Shown: positions 9,814 to 18,761, counted from the stretch's first letter. The stretch: DNA of 64,000 bases from Halalkalibacter alkaliphilus (GCF_023555415.1 NZ_JAKRYL010000003.1:186001-250000), one strand, 5' to 3'. Notes: generated by a model not told the origin, from the sequence alone. Made by a program: numbers and translations.

Positions 9814-10653
9814 TTATTGTTCTTTCTTTTCAATATAGACTTGATGAGGAAATGGAATTTCAATGTTATTAGCCTCAAGTGCTTCTTTTAATGCTTTCCG
9901 TAGTTTTCTTTCAACAGCCCATTGCTCCATATTTTCTGTTTTTGCAATAACTCTAATGACGACATCTGAATCGCCAAGGCCTTGAACACCAACGACATTG
10001 GGCCCTTCCTTAATCGTTTCATCTTCTGTTGCAATTTTATCGCAAACAGCTTGTAAAACAGCCATTGCTTTATCAATATTATCATCATATGAAATACTCA
10101 TATCAACAAGAGCCCTCATGTTACCACGGGAATGGTTGCTGACATTTGTTATCCCTCTATTCGGTATGTAATGCAATGTACCATCAAAGCCTCTTATCTG
10201 AACATTTCGTAAGCCAACCTCTTCAACAATGCCATCAATTCCACTAGCAGTAACATAATCTCCCACATCGATTTGTCTTTCTAAGAGTATGAAAAAGCCT
10301 GTGACAACATCACTTACTAGACCTTGTGCCCCAAAACCGATTGCTAGTCCGACGACACCGGCCCCTGCAATTAAACCAGTTGCGTCAAGTCCAAAAATAC
10401 TTATAATAATCGTAATAAATACGAATATGAGTACATAAGAAAATGCATTTACTGAAAGCTTCTCAAGTGTTTTTACGCGGGGGGTGGACATGCCTTTTTG
10501 CGATTCCATTTTTGAGAATCCACCTTGAATTATTCTCTTCCCAATTGAACGAGCGATCAAAAAAGCTAAGATAGCCAATACCATTTGACCGACGATTGTG
10601 ACCAACCCTACAAGGAATTCCCCTTCTGTAAGGTGGTTAAGCCATTGTTCCAT
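9814..10653 (-). CDS. ykuT: MscS-family small-conductance mechanosensitive channel YkuT
   Basis: 279 residues. Opens under membrane tension to release solutes after osmotic downshock. Three N-terminal membrane segments (residues about 17-110) end in the pore helix with [27 protein letters not shown], followed by the beta domain ([29 protein letters not shown] and [15 protein letters not shown]) and a C-terminal alpha/beta domain, the standard MscS layout. Position between ykuS and ykuU matches B. subtilis. The upstream ATTATAGGAGTGATTAG region supplies a ribosome site. Complements the two BCCT importers in osmotic control. Confidence 0.93.
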   Translation of the reverse strand: MEQWLNHLTEGEFLVGLVTIVGQMVLAILAFLIARSIGKRIIQGGFSKMESQKGMSTPRVKTLEKLSVNAFSYVLIFVFITIIISIFGLDATGLIAGAGVVGLAIGFGAQGLVSDVVTGFFILLERQIDVGDYVTASGIDGIVEEVGLRNVQIRGFDGTLHYIPNRGITNVSNHSRGNMRALVDMSISYDDNIDKAMAVLQAVCDKIATEDETIKEGPNVVGVQGLGDSDVVIRVIAKTENMEQWAVERKLRKALKEALEANNIEIPFPHQVYIEKKEQ

Positions 10654-10762
10654 CTAATCACTCCTATAATTTGCTAACTCTATCAAAGCTATTCCCGTTC
10701 AGTTAAACATTCAAACCATTTTTGAAACGTGAATATTAATACTAGCAAAAAAAAATTACTTC

Positions 10763-10792
10763 TCGCAGTAAAGCGAAAGAGCTTTACTGCGA
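10763..10792 (-). other. Hairpin with A/T tract in the ykuT-ykuU intergenic gap
   Basis: Perfect 12-bp stem TCGCAGTAAAGC/GCTTTACTGCGA with a 6-nt loop. On the minus strand it is followed within 7 nt by a run of nine T, so it could terminate or attenuate transcription entering ykuT. The remainder of the 10654-11013 gap (360 bp) is AT-rich and holds the ykuU promoter; no further gene was seen. Confidence 0.5.
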
Positions 10793-10942
10793 ATGATAAG
10801 CATATTTGTCGCATCACGTGGAAAGGACTGGTATAATTTAATTTGGAATGGTCGTTTATTAGCTCCAGCCATGGGTATACTACAATTGGCGCTGATTTAA
10901 TAGAAGAATAATATATTAATTTATATTTATTATTAATTAATA

Positions 10943-10971
10943 TTGACTATTGTTAAATCTTCTTTTATAAT
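10943..10971 (+). promoter_or_regulatory. Strong SigA promoter of ykuU
   Basis: TTGACT at 10943-10948, exact 17-bp spacer, TATAAT at 10966-10971. Start codon is 43 bp downstream. Confidence 0.82.
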
Positions 10972-11013
10972 GACGGCTGTATAGAATTTATTTTTTAATT
11001 GGAGGTTTTACAT

Positions 11014-11565
11014 ATGACAGACAAGCGTATGGTAGCGAAGCAAGCACCGCGTTTTGAAATGGACGCAGTTATGCCAAACAAAGAATTTGCAAAGGTTAGC
11101 CTTGAAGAAAACATGAAAAACGATAAGTGGACAGTTCTTTATTTCTACCCAATGGACTTCACTTTCGTTTGTCCAACTGAAATAACTTCTTTAAGTGATC
11201 GTTACGATGAGTTCGAAGACTTAGATGCAGAAGTAATCGGAGTATCAACTGACACAGTTCACACTCATAAAGCATGGATCAACACAGCTCGTGATGAAAA
11301 TGGTCTTGGTGAGTTAAAGTATCCACTTGCTGCAGATACAAATCACGTTGTTTCTCGTGAGTATGGCGTTCTTATTGAAGAAGAGGGTGTAGCTCTTCGT
11401 GGACTATTCATCATCAGCCCTGAAGGTGAGTTAATGTACTCAGTTGTTAACCATAACAACATTGGCCGTGATGTAGACGAAACACTTCGTGTACTTCAAG
11501 CCCTACAAACTGGTGGCCTTTGCCCTGCAAACTGGAAGCCAGGTCAAGAAACTCTTAAAGTGTAA
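11014..11565 (+). CDS. ykuU: 2-Cys peroxiredoxin YkuU (AhpC/Prx1 type)
   Basis: 183 residues. Reduces hydrogen peroxide and organic peroxides in the cytoplasm using a thioredoxin-like donor. Peroxidatic cysteine C53 is in MDFTFVCPTE and the resolving cysteine C170 in GGLCPANW, so it is a typical 2-Cys enzyme. The ATG at 11014 stands behind TTGGAGGT; the in-frame TTG at 10999 is that ribosome site. The next gene, ykuV, encodes a CxxC thioredoxin-like protein and could be its reductant, though a terminator and a mobile element now separate them. Codon use looks optimised, suggesting high expression. Confidence 0.96.
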   Translation: MTDKRMVAKQAPRFEMDAVMPNKEFAKVSLEENMKNDKWTVLYFYPMDFTFVCPTEITSLSDRYDEFEDLDAEVIGVSTDTVHTHKAWINTARDENGLGELKYPLAADTNHVVSREYGVLIEEEGVALRGLFIISPEGELMYSVVNHNNIGRDVDETLRVLQALQTGGLCPANWKPGQETLKV

Positions 11566-11581
11566 GAAAAAAGGAAAGATA

Positions 11582-11613
11582 AAGGGTCTAGCAGTGATGT
11601 TAGGCCTTTTTTT
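11582..11613 (+). terminator. Terminator after ykuU
   Basis: AAGGGTCTAGC pairs with GTTAGGCCTT (G-U pairs included), followed by TTTTTTT. Confidence 0.72.
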
Positions 11614-11633
11614 ATCCTAGATGCTTTAAAAAA

Positions 11634-11752
11634 GGCTGTTTTCGTAAAGGTTGTTGCTATAAATAGTTTTCCTCTTAGTGGCTGGAGCGCAATGGAACGA
11701 ACATGTGAAGGATACGTACCCCATAAAAACAACAAAGTATGCGAAGACAGCC
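11634..11752 (+). mobile_element. Miniature inverted-repeat element, copy A (119 bp)
   Basis: Ends GGCTGTTTTCG and CGAAGACAGCC form terminal inverted repeats with one mismatch. The element is flanked on both sides by the direct repeat TTAAAAAA (11626-11633 and 11753-11760), an 8-bp target duplication. It aligns with the 124-bp copy at 58478-58601, the interior sharing a block with ATGGAACGAACATGTG. No transposase is encoded. It sits 23 bp before the ykuV start, in the same orientation toward its downstream gene as copy B. GG ends with an 8-bp AT-rich duplication recall the ISL3 group; that attribution is tentative. Confidence 0.78.
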
Positions 11753-11775
11753 TTAAAAAAAGAGGAGGTATGATT

Positions 11776-12228
11776 ATGGCGTTAAAATTAAGATCTCAGA
11801 TGCCGGAGCTACAAGGAGCTTCAGCTTGGTTGAATGGTGAAGTGACGAAAGATGAATTAATAGGTAAGAAGCCAACGCTTTTTCACTTCTGGTCAATTAG
11901 TTGCGGTTTATGTAAAGAAGCGATGCCAAACGTAAATGAGTTTCGTGATTTGTATAAAGATCAGTTAAATGTAATTGCTGTTCATATGCCTCGTTCTGAG
12001 AAGGATTTAGATCTAGAAGAAATTAAAAAGGTAGCAGAAGAACATGGCATTAGTCAACCGATTTTCGTAGATAATGATCACAAACTTACAGATGCATTCG
12101 AAAACGAATATGTTCCTGCATATTATGTATTTGATGAAGAAGGCCAACTTCGCCATTTTCAAGCAGGCGGAGGCGGCATGAAAATGCTGACAAAGCGAGT
12201 AAATCGTGTATTAGGTATAAAAGAATAA
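11776..12228 (+). CDS. ykuV: Thiol-disulfide oxidoreductase YkuV (thioredoxin-like)
   Basis: 150 residues. Thioredoxin fold of the TlpA/AhpC-TSA kind with redox motif C43-G-L-C46 in HFWSISCGLCKEAMP and the cis-proline region YVPAYYVFDEEGQL. Transfers electrons to cytoplasmic disulfides. The ATG at 11776 is 7 nt after AGGAGG; the frame continues upstream into the mobile element but that extension is not conserved YkuV sequence. Order ykuT-ykuU-ykuV matches B. subtilis, with copy A of the miniature element now forming its 5' region, so its expression may depend on sequence within or beside the element. Confidence 0.92.
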   Translation: MALKLRSQMPELQGASAWLNGEVTKDELIGKKPTLFHFWSISCGLCKEAMPNVNEFRDLYKDQLNVIAVHMPRSEKDLDLEEIKKVAEEHGISQPIFVDNDHKLTDAFENEYVPAYYVFDEEGQLRHFQAGGGGMKMLTKRVNRVLGIKE

Positions 12229-12245
12229 AGGTCAAGGTTCTCGAG

Positions 12246-12283
12246 GTGTTTAACGGGCTAGTGCTCGTTAAACACTTTTTTTG
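12246..12283 (+). terminator. Terminator after ykuV
   Basis: 10-bp stem GTGTTTAACG/CGTTAAACAC, 10-nt loop, then TTTTTTT. Confidence 0.9.
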
Positions 12284-12338
12284 TTTCATTTACATCACTT
12301 TGGATCATTTCTTCATATATATACAACGAGGTGATTTC

Positions 12339-13571
12339 ATGAACATAATTGATAAGCGAAATGCACTCGCATCTAACCGTTCAAGATCATATCGGAGAAG
12401 AGCAAGAAGTGCGATTCGAAACATCGCTATCCATCATAGTGCGACAACTTCTGGCAGCGCAGAAGCGTTTGCCCGCTATCATGTAAACGAATTAGGTTGG
12501 CCAGGAATAGGCTATCATTATGTTGTTGATAGAGATGGTTCAATTAGTCGTTGTCATGACTTAGAAGTTGTAAGTTATCACGTCGGAAATAGCAATAGCC
12601 ATGCAGTAGGAATTTGCATGGTAGGCGATTTTAGAAACCAATCGTTACCTGATGTCCAAAGACGAGCGACATTAAATTTAACTAGGTATTTAATGGATGA
12701 ATTGAATATTCCCGTTGATAATGTTTGGGGGCATATTGAATTTCCAGGATATTCATGGAAGCCTTGTCCATCGATTAGTATGCAAAGTTTCAGAAATTGG
12801 TTACGTGAAGAAGGTGCTACCCTATCAAATCGGCCTGCACAGTCGCCTACGTACGTTGCAGGAGTTAGACAGCGTTCTATTCTTTCTCGCGGCGACCAAG
12901 GTGATGATATTCGAGCGCTTCAAGAACGATTGGAAGAGCTTGGATTTCATCCAGGCCCAATTGATGGGATTTTCGGACGACAAACAGCAGATGCAGTAAT
13001 GAGGTTTCAAAGAACAGCTTCAATTACAGTTGATGGAATTGTGGGACCGCAAACTCGGGTTGCTCTTCGTGATTTTGAATCTACGATAGAGCCACCTGAA
13101 CATGCTTCTCCAACTGATGAACCGGATGAACGTGAAGAAATGTATCTTAGTGAAACAAGGAGAATGCTCCGATTTATTCAACCGATGATGAGAGGAAGAG
13201 ATGTCCAAGAGGTTCAACAAAAAGTTGGAGCTACTGTTGATGGAATCTTTGGACCAGAAACGGAAGAAAGGGTTAGGCAATTTCAGCGTAGTGAAAGAAT
13301 TACAGTGGATGGAATCGTAGGGCCTCAAACTTGGCGTGCCCTAGACCGTGTTGAACAATCCTATGGAGTAAGTTACCAACGTCTCTTATCTGTTCAAACA
13401 CCATTTTTACGTGGGTCTGATGTGAAACAGGTGCAGGAGGCTCTTGGAATTACAACTGATGGAATATATGGTCCGATGACAGCACAGGCAGTTCGGAGCT
13501 TTCAGAGGAGGGAAGCGATAACGGTAGATGGGATTGTAGGACCACAGACATGGCGAAGATTATTTGGCTAA
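12339..13571 (+). CDS. PGRP/amidase_2-type N-acetylmuramoyl-L-alanine amidase with three peptidoglycan-binding repeats
   Basis: 410 residues. Cleaves the amide bond between muramic acid and the stem peptide. Zinc ligands of the T7-lysozyme-like fold are visible: H32/H33 in AIHHSATT, WGHIEF near 130 and KPCPS near 145. Three PG_binding_1 repeats follow (about residues 185-245, 280-335 and 350-408), each ending in a TVDGIVGPQT-like motif. ATG at 12339 follows CGAGGTGAT. There is no signal peptide: the start is arginine-rich and hydrophilic (RSRSYRRRARSAI). It may act after mother-cell lysis, be released by lysis, or use an unusual route. Not part of the B. subtilis order here. Confidence 0.92.
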   Translation: MNIIDKRNALASNRSRSYRRRARSAIRNIAIHHSATTSGSAEAFARYHVNELGWPGIGYHYVVDRDGSISRCHDLEVVSYHVGNSNSHAVGICMVGDFRNQSLPDVQRRATLNLTRYLMDELNIPVDNVWGHIEFPGYSWKPCPSISMQSFRNWLREEGATLSNRPAQSPTYVAGVRQRSILSRGDQGDDIRALQERLEELGFHPGPIDGIFGRQTADAVMRFQRTASITVDGIVGPQTRVALRDFESTIEPPEHASPTDEPDEREEMYLSETRRMLRFIQPMMRGRDVQEVQQKVGATVDGIFGPETEERVRQFQRSERITVDGIVGPQTWRALDRVEQSYGVSYQRLLSVQTPFLRGSDVKQVQEALGITTDGIYGPMTAQAVRSFQRREAITVDGIVGPQTWRRLFG

Positions 13572-13580
13572 TTCCTATAG

Positions 13581-13610
13581 AGAGAATGGCTATCTGCTGT
13601 TCTCTTTTTT
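13581..13610 (+). terminator. Terminator after the amidase gene
   Basis: AGAGAA/TTCTCT stem with a 13-nt loop, then TTTTTT. Confidence 0.65.
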
Positions 13611-13704
13611 CGTGAATTAAACTATTTCCCCTGTACCTAATTGAATAGGAAATGCCATGAAGTCTCATAGTAAGAAGAGTGAAATTCTTACTAGGAGGAT
13701 TAAT

Positions 13705-15693
13705 ATGAGACGTCGTTTTTTTATTGGATTAACGATTGCCGCAGTTTTTGTTGCTGTATACATGGGACTGAATTATTTTGAACCAGGTTATGCAGTCAAT
13801 CCTGCTGGTGAACTCTCTTTGAATCATCCAATTGAGCATGAGATGAACGATGTATATGGTTATGATGTTTGGGGATTGTCTGTGTCGACGAATGAAGCAA
13901 ATGAATTATTAAGCTCTAACGAAGGTAGAAGGATGCTGTCATTACATAATGGTGCAGTCAGAGTGGACGAAGAGTTTGTTCAAGAAGGTCGTGATTTATT
14001 TTACGAAGAAACGTTTAATAATGAAGAATTTATAACGGACGTACTAGGAATATTGGATGGACCATTATCTGTGCTTAATATTGGGAAAGCAGTTCTAAAA
14101 GTGAGAGGAGAAGGGACGGATAATTTAAAAGTAGAACTAGCTGAAGATGCTGTAATTGGCGGTCAAACATTTAAAAAAGGTCAAATGATTGAAACTGGTT
14201 TAGATGTGCCTAAAGGAGCTTTTGGCCCCCTTGGGATGCCAATTAAATTTAGTGAAGGTCGTTTAAAAGCGGGGATTTCTTGTGCGGCTTGTCATGCAAC
14301 TGTAGATCGTGATACAGGAAAGGTCATTGAAGGGGCTCCAAATGCAGATTTTAACGCAGGGTTACTGATGGCACTTGCTACAAATTCTACTGCCTACTTT
14401 ACAAATACAGATGTGGATGCAGAAAAGATTAAGTCTTTTATTGATCATCAAGATTGGATGAAGGAGAAAGAGTTAGGGGAGGAAAATTTTGTTGCTTTGC
14501 CAGATGCCGAGAAATTAGAAGAAGAAGTGGACAAGGCGTTGTTGGCATGGCCAAGAGGAAATTTTGATTCAACAATGGACTTAGAAAATAATCCAGCACA
14601 GATACCTGATTCATTTACATTAGGAGATCATCCATATGGTTGGAATGGCTTTGCTTCTATTGGTCCATTTAAAGGGTTAACGGCTCTAAATAATAATGTT
14701 CATGCTCAAAACTCAGACCTCTTAGCTCAAGCAGATCAAAGCGACGAGTTATTTGATGTGGAGAAGGAACGTTATATCGGGTTAATTCTACAAAATGCTC
14801 CAAATTTAAACTATCGTTATGATAACTCTTTAGAAGAAAAACCTAGTGATTTACTGGCAAGAGTTGATCATAATAGAACGGTTTATGGTTTTAATGACAT
14901 GATACGGCCGCCGACCTATCCTAATATTTCTCTTTTTACCCCGAATGGGACAGTAATAGGTTCAGAAGGGCATATGGTATTAGAGGAATTGAATGCTATA
15001 TCGGCATATCAAAATGCATTAAAGCCACCATCGGATTTGCCAACGTATACGGTAACGGAAGCATCTGGAAGAGAAGTGTTTGATCGTGCAGGTTGTATTA
15101 GTTGTCATGCAGGAACTGCGCGTACTAATAACCGAGTCATTCCAAATGATGTCGTAGGAGCAGAGCCTTCACGTGCTAAAGCATTTAAAGATTCAGTTAA
15201 ATTATTAAAAGAACCATGGTTCTACCCGTTAGATACGCCAATTCCGATACCGGAAGATGCAAAAAGAGTGAAAATCCCAACAAATCACCTAGATATGGAT
15301 CAGGTAAAATTGACGCTTGCTCAGGGAAATGAAGGTGGATATAAAGTCAAAAGTTTAGTTGGGCTAAAGTTTTCACCACCATATTTACATGATGGAGGTG
15401 TAGCTGTTGGCAAGGACAAAATGACACAATTAGGTATTCCTGGTACGTTAGAAAAAGGAATTAAGCCGGATGCGTATAACAGTTTATTAGCGCTTGTTGA
15501 TCGTGAATTACGTGAAAAAGTAGTTGAAGCCAATAAATCGTCAGAACGCTTGCAGGATGCTCATTCAACTGGTGAAGGGCACAAGCAATGGGTAGATGCA
15601 CAAAATGGCTTTTCTGCTGAAGAACAGGATGCGCTAATTCAATATTTATTGTCGATTGATTTGGAAAAAGAAAAACAAACAGAGAAGGAGTAG
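13705..15693 (+). CDS. Large membrane-anchored di-heme c-type cytochrome (cytochrome c peroxidase/MauG-like C-terminal region)
   Basis: 662 residues. An N-terminal hydrophobic stretch (residues 5-22) serves as signal anchor, placing the rest outside the membrane. Two heme c sites are seen: CAACH at 193-197 and CISCH at 464-468. The C-terminal part contains KFSPPYLHDGGVAV, like the PYLHDG segment after the second heme in di-heme peroxidases and MauG, and ends in an ALIQYLLSID helix. Start ATG 13705 follows TAGGAGGAT. The long region between the hemes is not recognised. It could be a peroxidase or an electron-transfer protein; substrate unknown. Bounded by terminators, so monocistronic. Confidence 0.85.
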   Translation: MRRRFFIGLTIAAVFVAVYMGLNYFEPGYAVNPAGELSLNHPIEHEMNDVYGYDVWGLSVSTNEANELLSSNEGRRMLSLHNGAVRVDEEFVQEGRDLFYEETFNNEEFITDVLGILDGPLSVLNIGKAVLKVRGEGTDNLKVELAEDAVIGGQTFKKGQMIETGLDVPKGAFGPLGMPIKFSEGRLKAGISCAACHATVDRDTGKVIEGAPNADFNAGLLMALATNSTAYFTNTDVDAEKIKSFIDHQDWMKEKELGEENFVALPDAEKLEEEVDKALLAWPRGNFDSTMDLENNPAQIPDSFTLGDHPYGWNGFASIGPFKGLTALNNNVHAQNSDLLAQADQSDELFDVEKERYIGLILQNAPNLNYRYDNSLEEKPSDLLARVDHNRTVYGFNDMIRPPTYPNISLFTPNGTVIGSEGHMVLEELNAISAYQNALKPPSDLPTYTVTEASGREVFDRAGCISCHAGTARTNNRVIPNDVVGAEPSRAKAFKDSVKLLKEPWFYPLDTPIPIPEDAKRVKIPTNHLDMDQVKLTLAQGNEGGYKVKSLVGLKFSPPYLHDGGVAVGKDKMTQLGIPGTLEKGIKPDAYNSLLALVDRELREKVVEANKSSERLQDAHSTGEGHKQWVDAQNGFSAEEQDALIQYLLSIDLEKEKQTEKE

Positions 15694-15757
15694 TAGGTTA
15701 CTTGAAATAATAGTGTTGCTAGAAACTATTTTTAGTAATTTAAGCAGTGGATCTCTA

Positions 15758-15791
15758 TAACTCCTTTCGTTAAATATAGCGAAAGGAGTTA
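15758..15791 (+). other. Hairpin downstream of the cytochrome gene
   Basis: Perfect 12-bp stem TAACTCCTTTCG/CGAAAGGAGTTA without a T tract. May stabilise the mRNA 3' end or assist the terminator 70 bp further on. Confidence 0.5.
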
Positions 15792-15861
15792 CTTCCTGCT
15801 TTGGGGGGAGTCTGATCCTTCTACTTTAAAAGGTATGAAATTGATAGTGATTTCTTGCAAG

Positions 15862-15899
15862 AAAAAGCGGATGACTAATTTAAAGTCATCCGCTTTTTT
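15862..15899. terminator. Bidirectional terminator between the cytochrome gene and rnjA
   Basis: 15-bp stem AAAAAGCGGATGACT/AGTCATCCGCTTTTT with A and T flanks, directly beside the rnjA stop codon. Confidence 0.9.
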
Positions 15900-15900
15900 A

Positions 15901-17568
15901 TTAAACTTCCATGATGATTGGTAAGATCATTGGCTTTCGTTTCGTCCGCTCATATAAAAATGGTCCAAGTAAATCTGTGATTTCATTTTTGATTTCTGAC
16001 CATTGAGTTGTTTTGCGCTCCATCACGTCATTTAGATGTGAGGCAAGCAACTTTTGCGCTTCGTGAATTAAGTCGCTAGATTCTCTCATGTAAACAAATC
16101 CGCGAGAAATTAGATCTGGCCCCGCTGTTACTTTGAACTCTTTCATATTTAAGCTTACAACTACAACAACAAGACCTTCTTCTGAAAGGATACGTCTGTC
16201 TCTTAAGACAATGTTTCCAATATCCCCAATCCCATTTCCGTCAACATAGACAGACCCTGAAGGGATTTTGCCAACAACTCCTGCTTCTTCAGGGTGAAGA
16301 GCTAAAACATCGCCGTTATCCATAATGAAACTATTCTGTTTTGGAATACCGCAATCTTCAGCCAGTTTTATATGCATCTTTAACATTCTATATTCACCAT
16401 GTATTGGCATAAAATACTGTGGCTTCATTAGTCGTAACATTAACTTTTGCTCTTCTTGCCCGCCGTGACCTGAAGTATGAATGTCATTAAGAGATCCGTG
16501 AATCACATCTGCACCAGCACGATACAACTGATTAATTGTTTTGCTTACGCTTAATGTGTTTCCAGGAATTGGTGAAGATGAAAAGACAACTGTATCCCCA
16601 GGTATTATTTGTATTTGGCGGTGTGTACCATTGGCGATCCTAGAAAGTGCAGCCATTGGTTCGCCTTGGCTTCCTGTACATAAGATGGTTACTTGATTAT
16701 CAGGTAATTTATTTAATTGTGAAGGCTCGATAAATGTACTCTTAGGAGCTTTAATATAGCCTAATTCTTGTCCGATTGTTAAAGCTGACTCCATGCTTCG
16801 TCCAAATACAGCCACTTTTCGCCCGTGGTTGACAGCTGCTTCAACTACTTGTTGAAGGCGATGAATGTTTGAAGCAAATGTTGCAAAGATGATTCTTCCA
16901 TCAACTTTTCTAAAGATGTTACTAATGCTTTCCCCAACTTTACGTTCAGACATGGTGAACTCTGGGATTTCACTATTTGTACTATCAGATAGTAAACAGA
17001 GGACACCTTCTTCTCCAATTTTGGCCATTTTTGTTAAGTTGGCTGGTTCTCCTACCGGTGTGAAATCAAACTTGAAATCGCCAGTATGAACGACATTTCC
17101 GGGTGGTGTTTTAACAACAATACCGTAAGCGTCAGGAATGCTATGAGTCGTACGGAAGAATGTAACCGACGTTTTTGTAAACTTAACGATTTGGTCTTCA
17201 TGAATTTCATGTAGTTTCGTTTTACGAAGCAAACCGTGTTCTTCTAATTTTCCTTTTAATAATCCAAGAGCTAGCTTTCCTCCGTATATCGGAACGTTTA
17301 CTGCTCGGAGTAAATAAGGAATTCCCCCAATGTGGTCTTCATGACCATGAGTGATAAAAAGACCTTTGATTTTGTCTTCATTTCTTACTAAGTACGTATA
17401 ATCTGGTATTACATAATCGATGCCAAGAAGCTCGTCCTCTGGAAACTTAATCCCGGCATCGATCAAAATAATTTCATCTTGAAATTGAACTGCGTACGTA
17501 TTTTTTCCGATTTCGCCTAATCCACCTAAGGCAAATACTGCAGTTTGGTTATTCTTTACTTGTTTCAT
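15901..17568 (-). CDS. rnjA: Ribonuclease J1
   Basis: 555 residues, equal to the B. subtilis enzyme. Metallo-beta-lactamase/beta-CASP nuclease with 5'-3' exo- and endonuclease activity; central to mRNA decay and 5' maturation of 16S rRNA. Zinc motif H74-G-H-E-D-H79 in [10 protein letters not shown]; further landmarks are [29 protein letters not shown] and the C-terminal domain ending [10 protein letters not shown]. The internal ATG ([10 protein letters not shown]) is chosen to match the family; an 11-residue upstream extension overlaps the rpoY stop region. rpoY lies 4 bp upstream, giving the conserved rpoY-rnjA operon. Confidence 0.98.
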   Translation of the reverse strand: MKQVKNNQTAVFALGGLGEIGKNTYAVQFQDEIILIDAGIKFPEDELLGIDYVIPDYTYLVRNEDKIKGLFITHGHEDHIGGIPYLLRAVNVPIYGGKLALGLLKGKLEEHGLLRKTKLHEIHEDQIVKFTKTSVTFFRTTHSIPDAYGIVVKTPPGNVVHTGDFKFDFTPVGEPANLTKMAKIGEEGVLCLLSDSTNSEIPEFTMSERKVGESISNIFRKVDGRIIFATFASNIHRLQQVVEAAVNHGRKVAVFGRSMESALTIGQELGYIKAPKSTFIEPSQLNKLPDNQVTILCTGSQGEPMAALSRIANGTHRQIQIIPGDTVVFSSSPIPGNTLSVSKTINQLYRAGADVIHGSLNDIHTSGHGGQEEQKLMLRLMKPQYFMPIHGEYRMLKMHIKLAEDCGIPKQNSFIMDNGDVLALHPEEAGVVGKIPSGSVYVDGNGIGDIGNIVLRDRRILSEEGLVVVVVSLNMKEFKVTAGPDLISRGFVYMRESSDLIHEAQKLLASHLNDVMERKTTQWSEIKNEITDLLGPFLYERTKRKPMILPIIMEV

Positions 17569-17572
17569 AAAA

Positions 17573-17782
17573 TTAAATAGTCTCCACTTTGAAATTTTCA
17601 TTTTGTTGTTCGTATTCGAGATAAGCTCCAGAGACAGGTGTTACAAATTCAATATTAAAATTGCGATCGGCTAGTTTCTTCCTGACATCCGCTTCGCTCT
17701 CGCCTTCTACAAACATAGCTTCAGTAAATTCACGAACAGGGACTTGATTAAAATTCTTTTGATAAAATACTTTAAATAACAT
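17573..17782 (-). CDS. rpoY: RNA polymerase epsilon subunit
   Basis: 69 residues ([10 protein letters not shown] start, YKzG/RpoY family). Small accessory subunit of RNA polymerase in Bacilli. Visible family pattern: [30 protein letters not shown] and YLEYEQ. The ATG at 17782 lies behind GGAGAGGTAGTAAC; a longer frame upstream contains that ribosome site. Cotranscribed with rnjA as in B. subtilis. A TATAAT-like -10 lies on the minus strand at 17817-17822, without a convincing -35. The gap to def (17783-18139, 357 bp) holds this and an orphan plus-strand hairpin; no other gene seen. Confidence 0.95.
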   Translation of the reverse strand: MLFKVFYQKNFNQVPVREFTEAMFVEGESEADVRKKLADRNFNIEFVTPVSGAYLEYEQQNENFKVETI

Positions 17783-17937
17783 GTTACTACCTCTCCTTAC
17801 CATTGGTTATATTTTCATTATAAAGCAAATGTCTTCTCATTTCATGTTATTTATTTCCGGGTACGTTTTCGCCTCTGTATAAAAGTTCATTATTCACGTT
17901 ATTAGTCTTAATTAAACTTCGATTAAACGGCTTTTTG

Positions 17938-17972
17938 GTAAAAGGTTTTTGCAGCCTTTTACGATTTTTTTT
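17938..17972 (+). terminator. Orphan terminator-like hairpin on the plus strand
   Basis: GTAAAAGG/CCTTTTAC stem with a 9-nt loop followed by GATTTTTTTT. It lies between two minus-strand genes, so no known plus-strand transcript uses it. Confidence 0.5.
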
Positions 17973-18091
17973 CTCAATCTTCGCAACATTAGATTCCACA
18001 CTCCTTATTCACGTTTTTTCCAATAGGTGAGGGTTTTTATATGTATAGTATGTGTTAGTTAGCATTTAGCTGTTCAAGGTAATAACTGGAT

Positions 18092-18133
18092 AAAAAAATG
18101 ATTCAACTCCGAGCGACCTCAGGAGATGAATCA
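18092..18133 (-). terminator. Terminator after def
   Basis: TGATTCA-CTCC pairs with GGAG-TGAATCA (one internal mismatch). On the minus strand seven T follow. Confidence 0.82.
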
Positions 18134-18139
18134 TCAATT

Positions 18140-18688
18140 TTATACCTTATTAGGCAATTCCTTTTTTAGTTTATCCTTAAAACCTTCAATTCGATCATAG
18201 AACATTATACCATTTAAGTGATCAAGTTCGTGTTGGAAAACAATTGACACTAAACCTCGTAAACGTAAAGTTACCTCTTCGCCATCTAAATTGGTTCCTT
18301 TTACAGTGATTCTTGAATAGCGAGGGACATTTCCAGGAATATCTCTATCTACAGATAAACATCCTTCGCCACCTTCTAAATGTGTTTCTTCTACAGAATG
18401 GCTTATTACTTTTGGGTTAAATAAACCCATGCTATATAATTGATCTTGTTCATCTGTTACATGAACAGCAAACATTCTTTTAGAGATTCCAATTTGGGGA
18501 GCTGCGATTCCAACACCAGGTCTTAATTCGTATTTTTCCGCAATCTCAGGGTCTTGGCTGTTTATAACGAAGTCAAGCATCTCTTGTAGGATCTTCCTAT
18601 CTGCTTCACTTGCAGGTAGTGAGACCTCTTCAGCTATTTTTCTTAAAACGGGATCGCCTTCTCTTACAACATCTTTCATGGTTAACAT
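18140..18688 (-). CDS. def: Peptide deformylase (type 2)
   Basis: 182 residues. Removes the formyl group from nascent N-terminal methionine at the ribosome. All three catalytic motifs are visible: GVGIAAPQIG near residue 60, EGCLSV near 110 with the metal cysteine, and QHELDHLNG near 155 with two histidines and the catalytic glutamate. Length and the insertion between motifs fit the type 2 enzymes of Gram-positives; corresponds to B. subtilis defB (ykrB), which also lies next to rnjA-rpoY. AAAGGAG precedes the ATG. Own terminator downstream. Confidence 0.97.
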   Translation of the reverse strand: MLTMKDVVREGDPVLRKIAEEVSLPASEADRKILQEMLDFVINSQDPEIAEKYELRPGVGIAAPQIGISKRMFAVHVTDEQDQLYSMGLFNPKVISHSVEETHLEGGEGCLSVDRDIPGNVPRYSRITVKGTNLDGEEVTLRLRGLVSIVFQHELDHLNGIMFYDRIEGFKDKLKKELPNKV

Positions 18689-18761
18689 TATGTATCACTC
18701 CTTTTGCACTTACGTTTACTTTATGAAGAAATAAATGAAATATCAAGTAATATTGTAACAA

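Noticed and set aside
10921..10945. PerR box before the peroxiredoxin gene ykuU
   Set aside because: The region is AT-rich with TTATTATTAATTAATA but does not fit the TTATAAT-N-ATTATAA dyad well enough.
11692..11775. Upstream frame extension of ykuV beginning MERTCEG, with a similar short frame in the second MITE
   Set aside because: The shared peptide comes from the repeated DNA of the element; YkuV homology begins at 11776 behind its own ribosome site.
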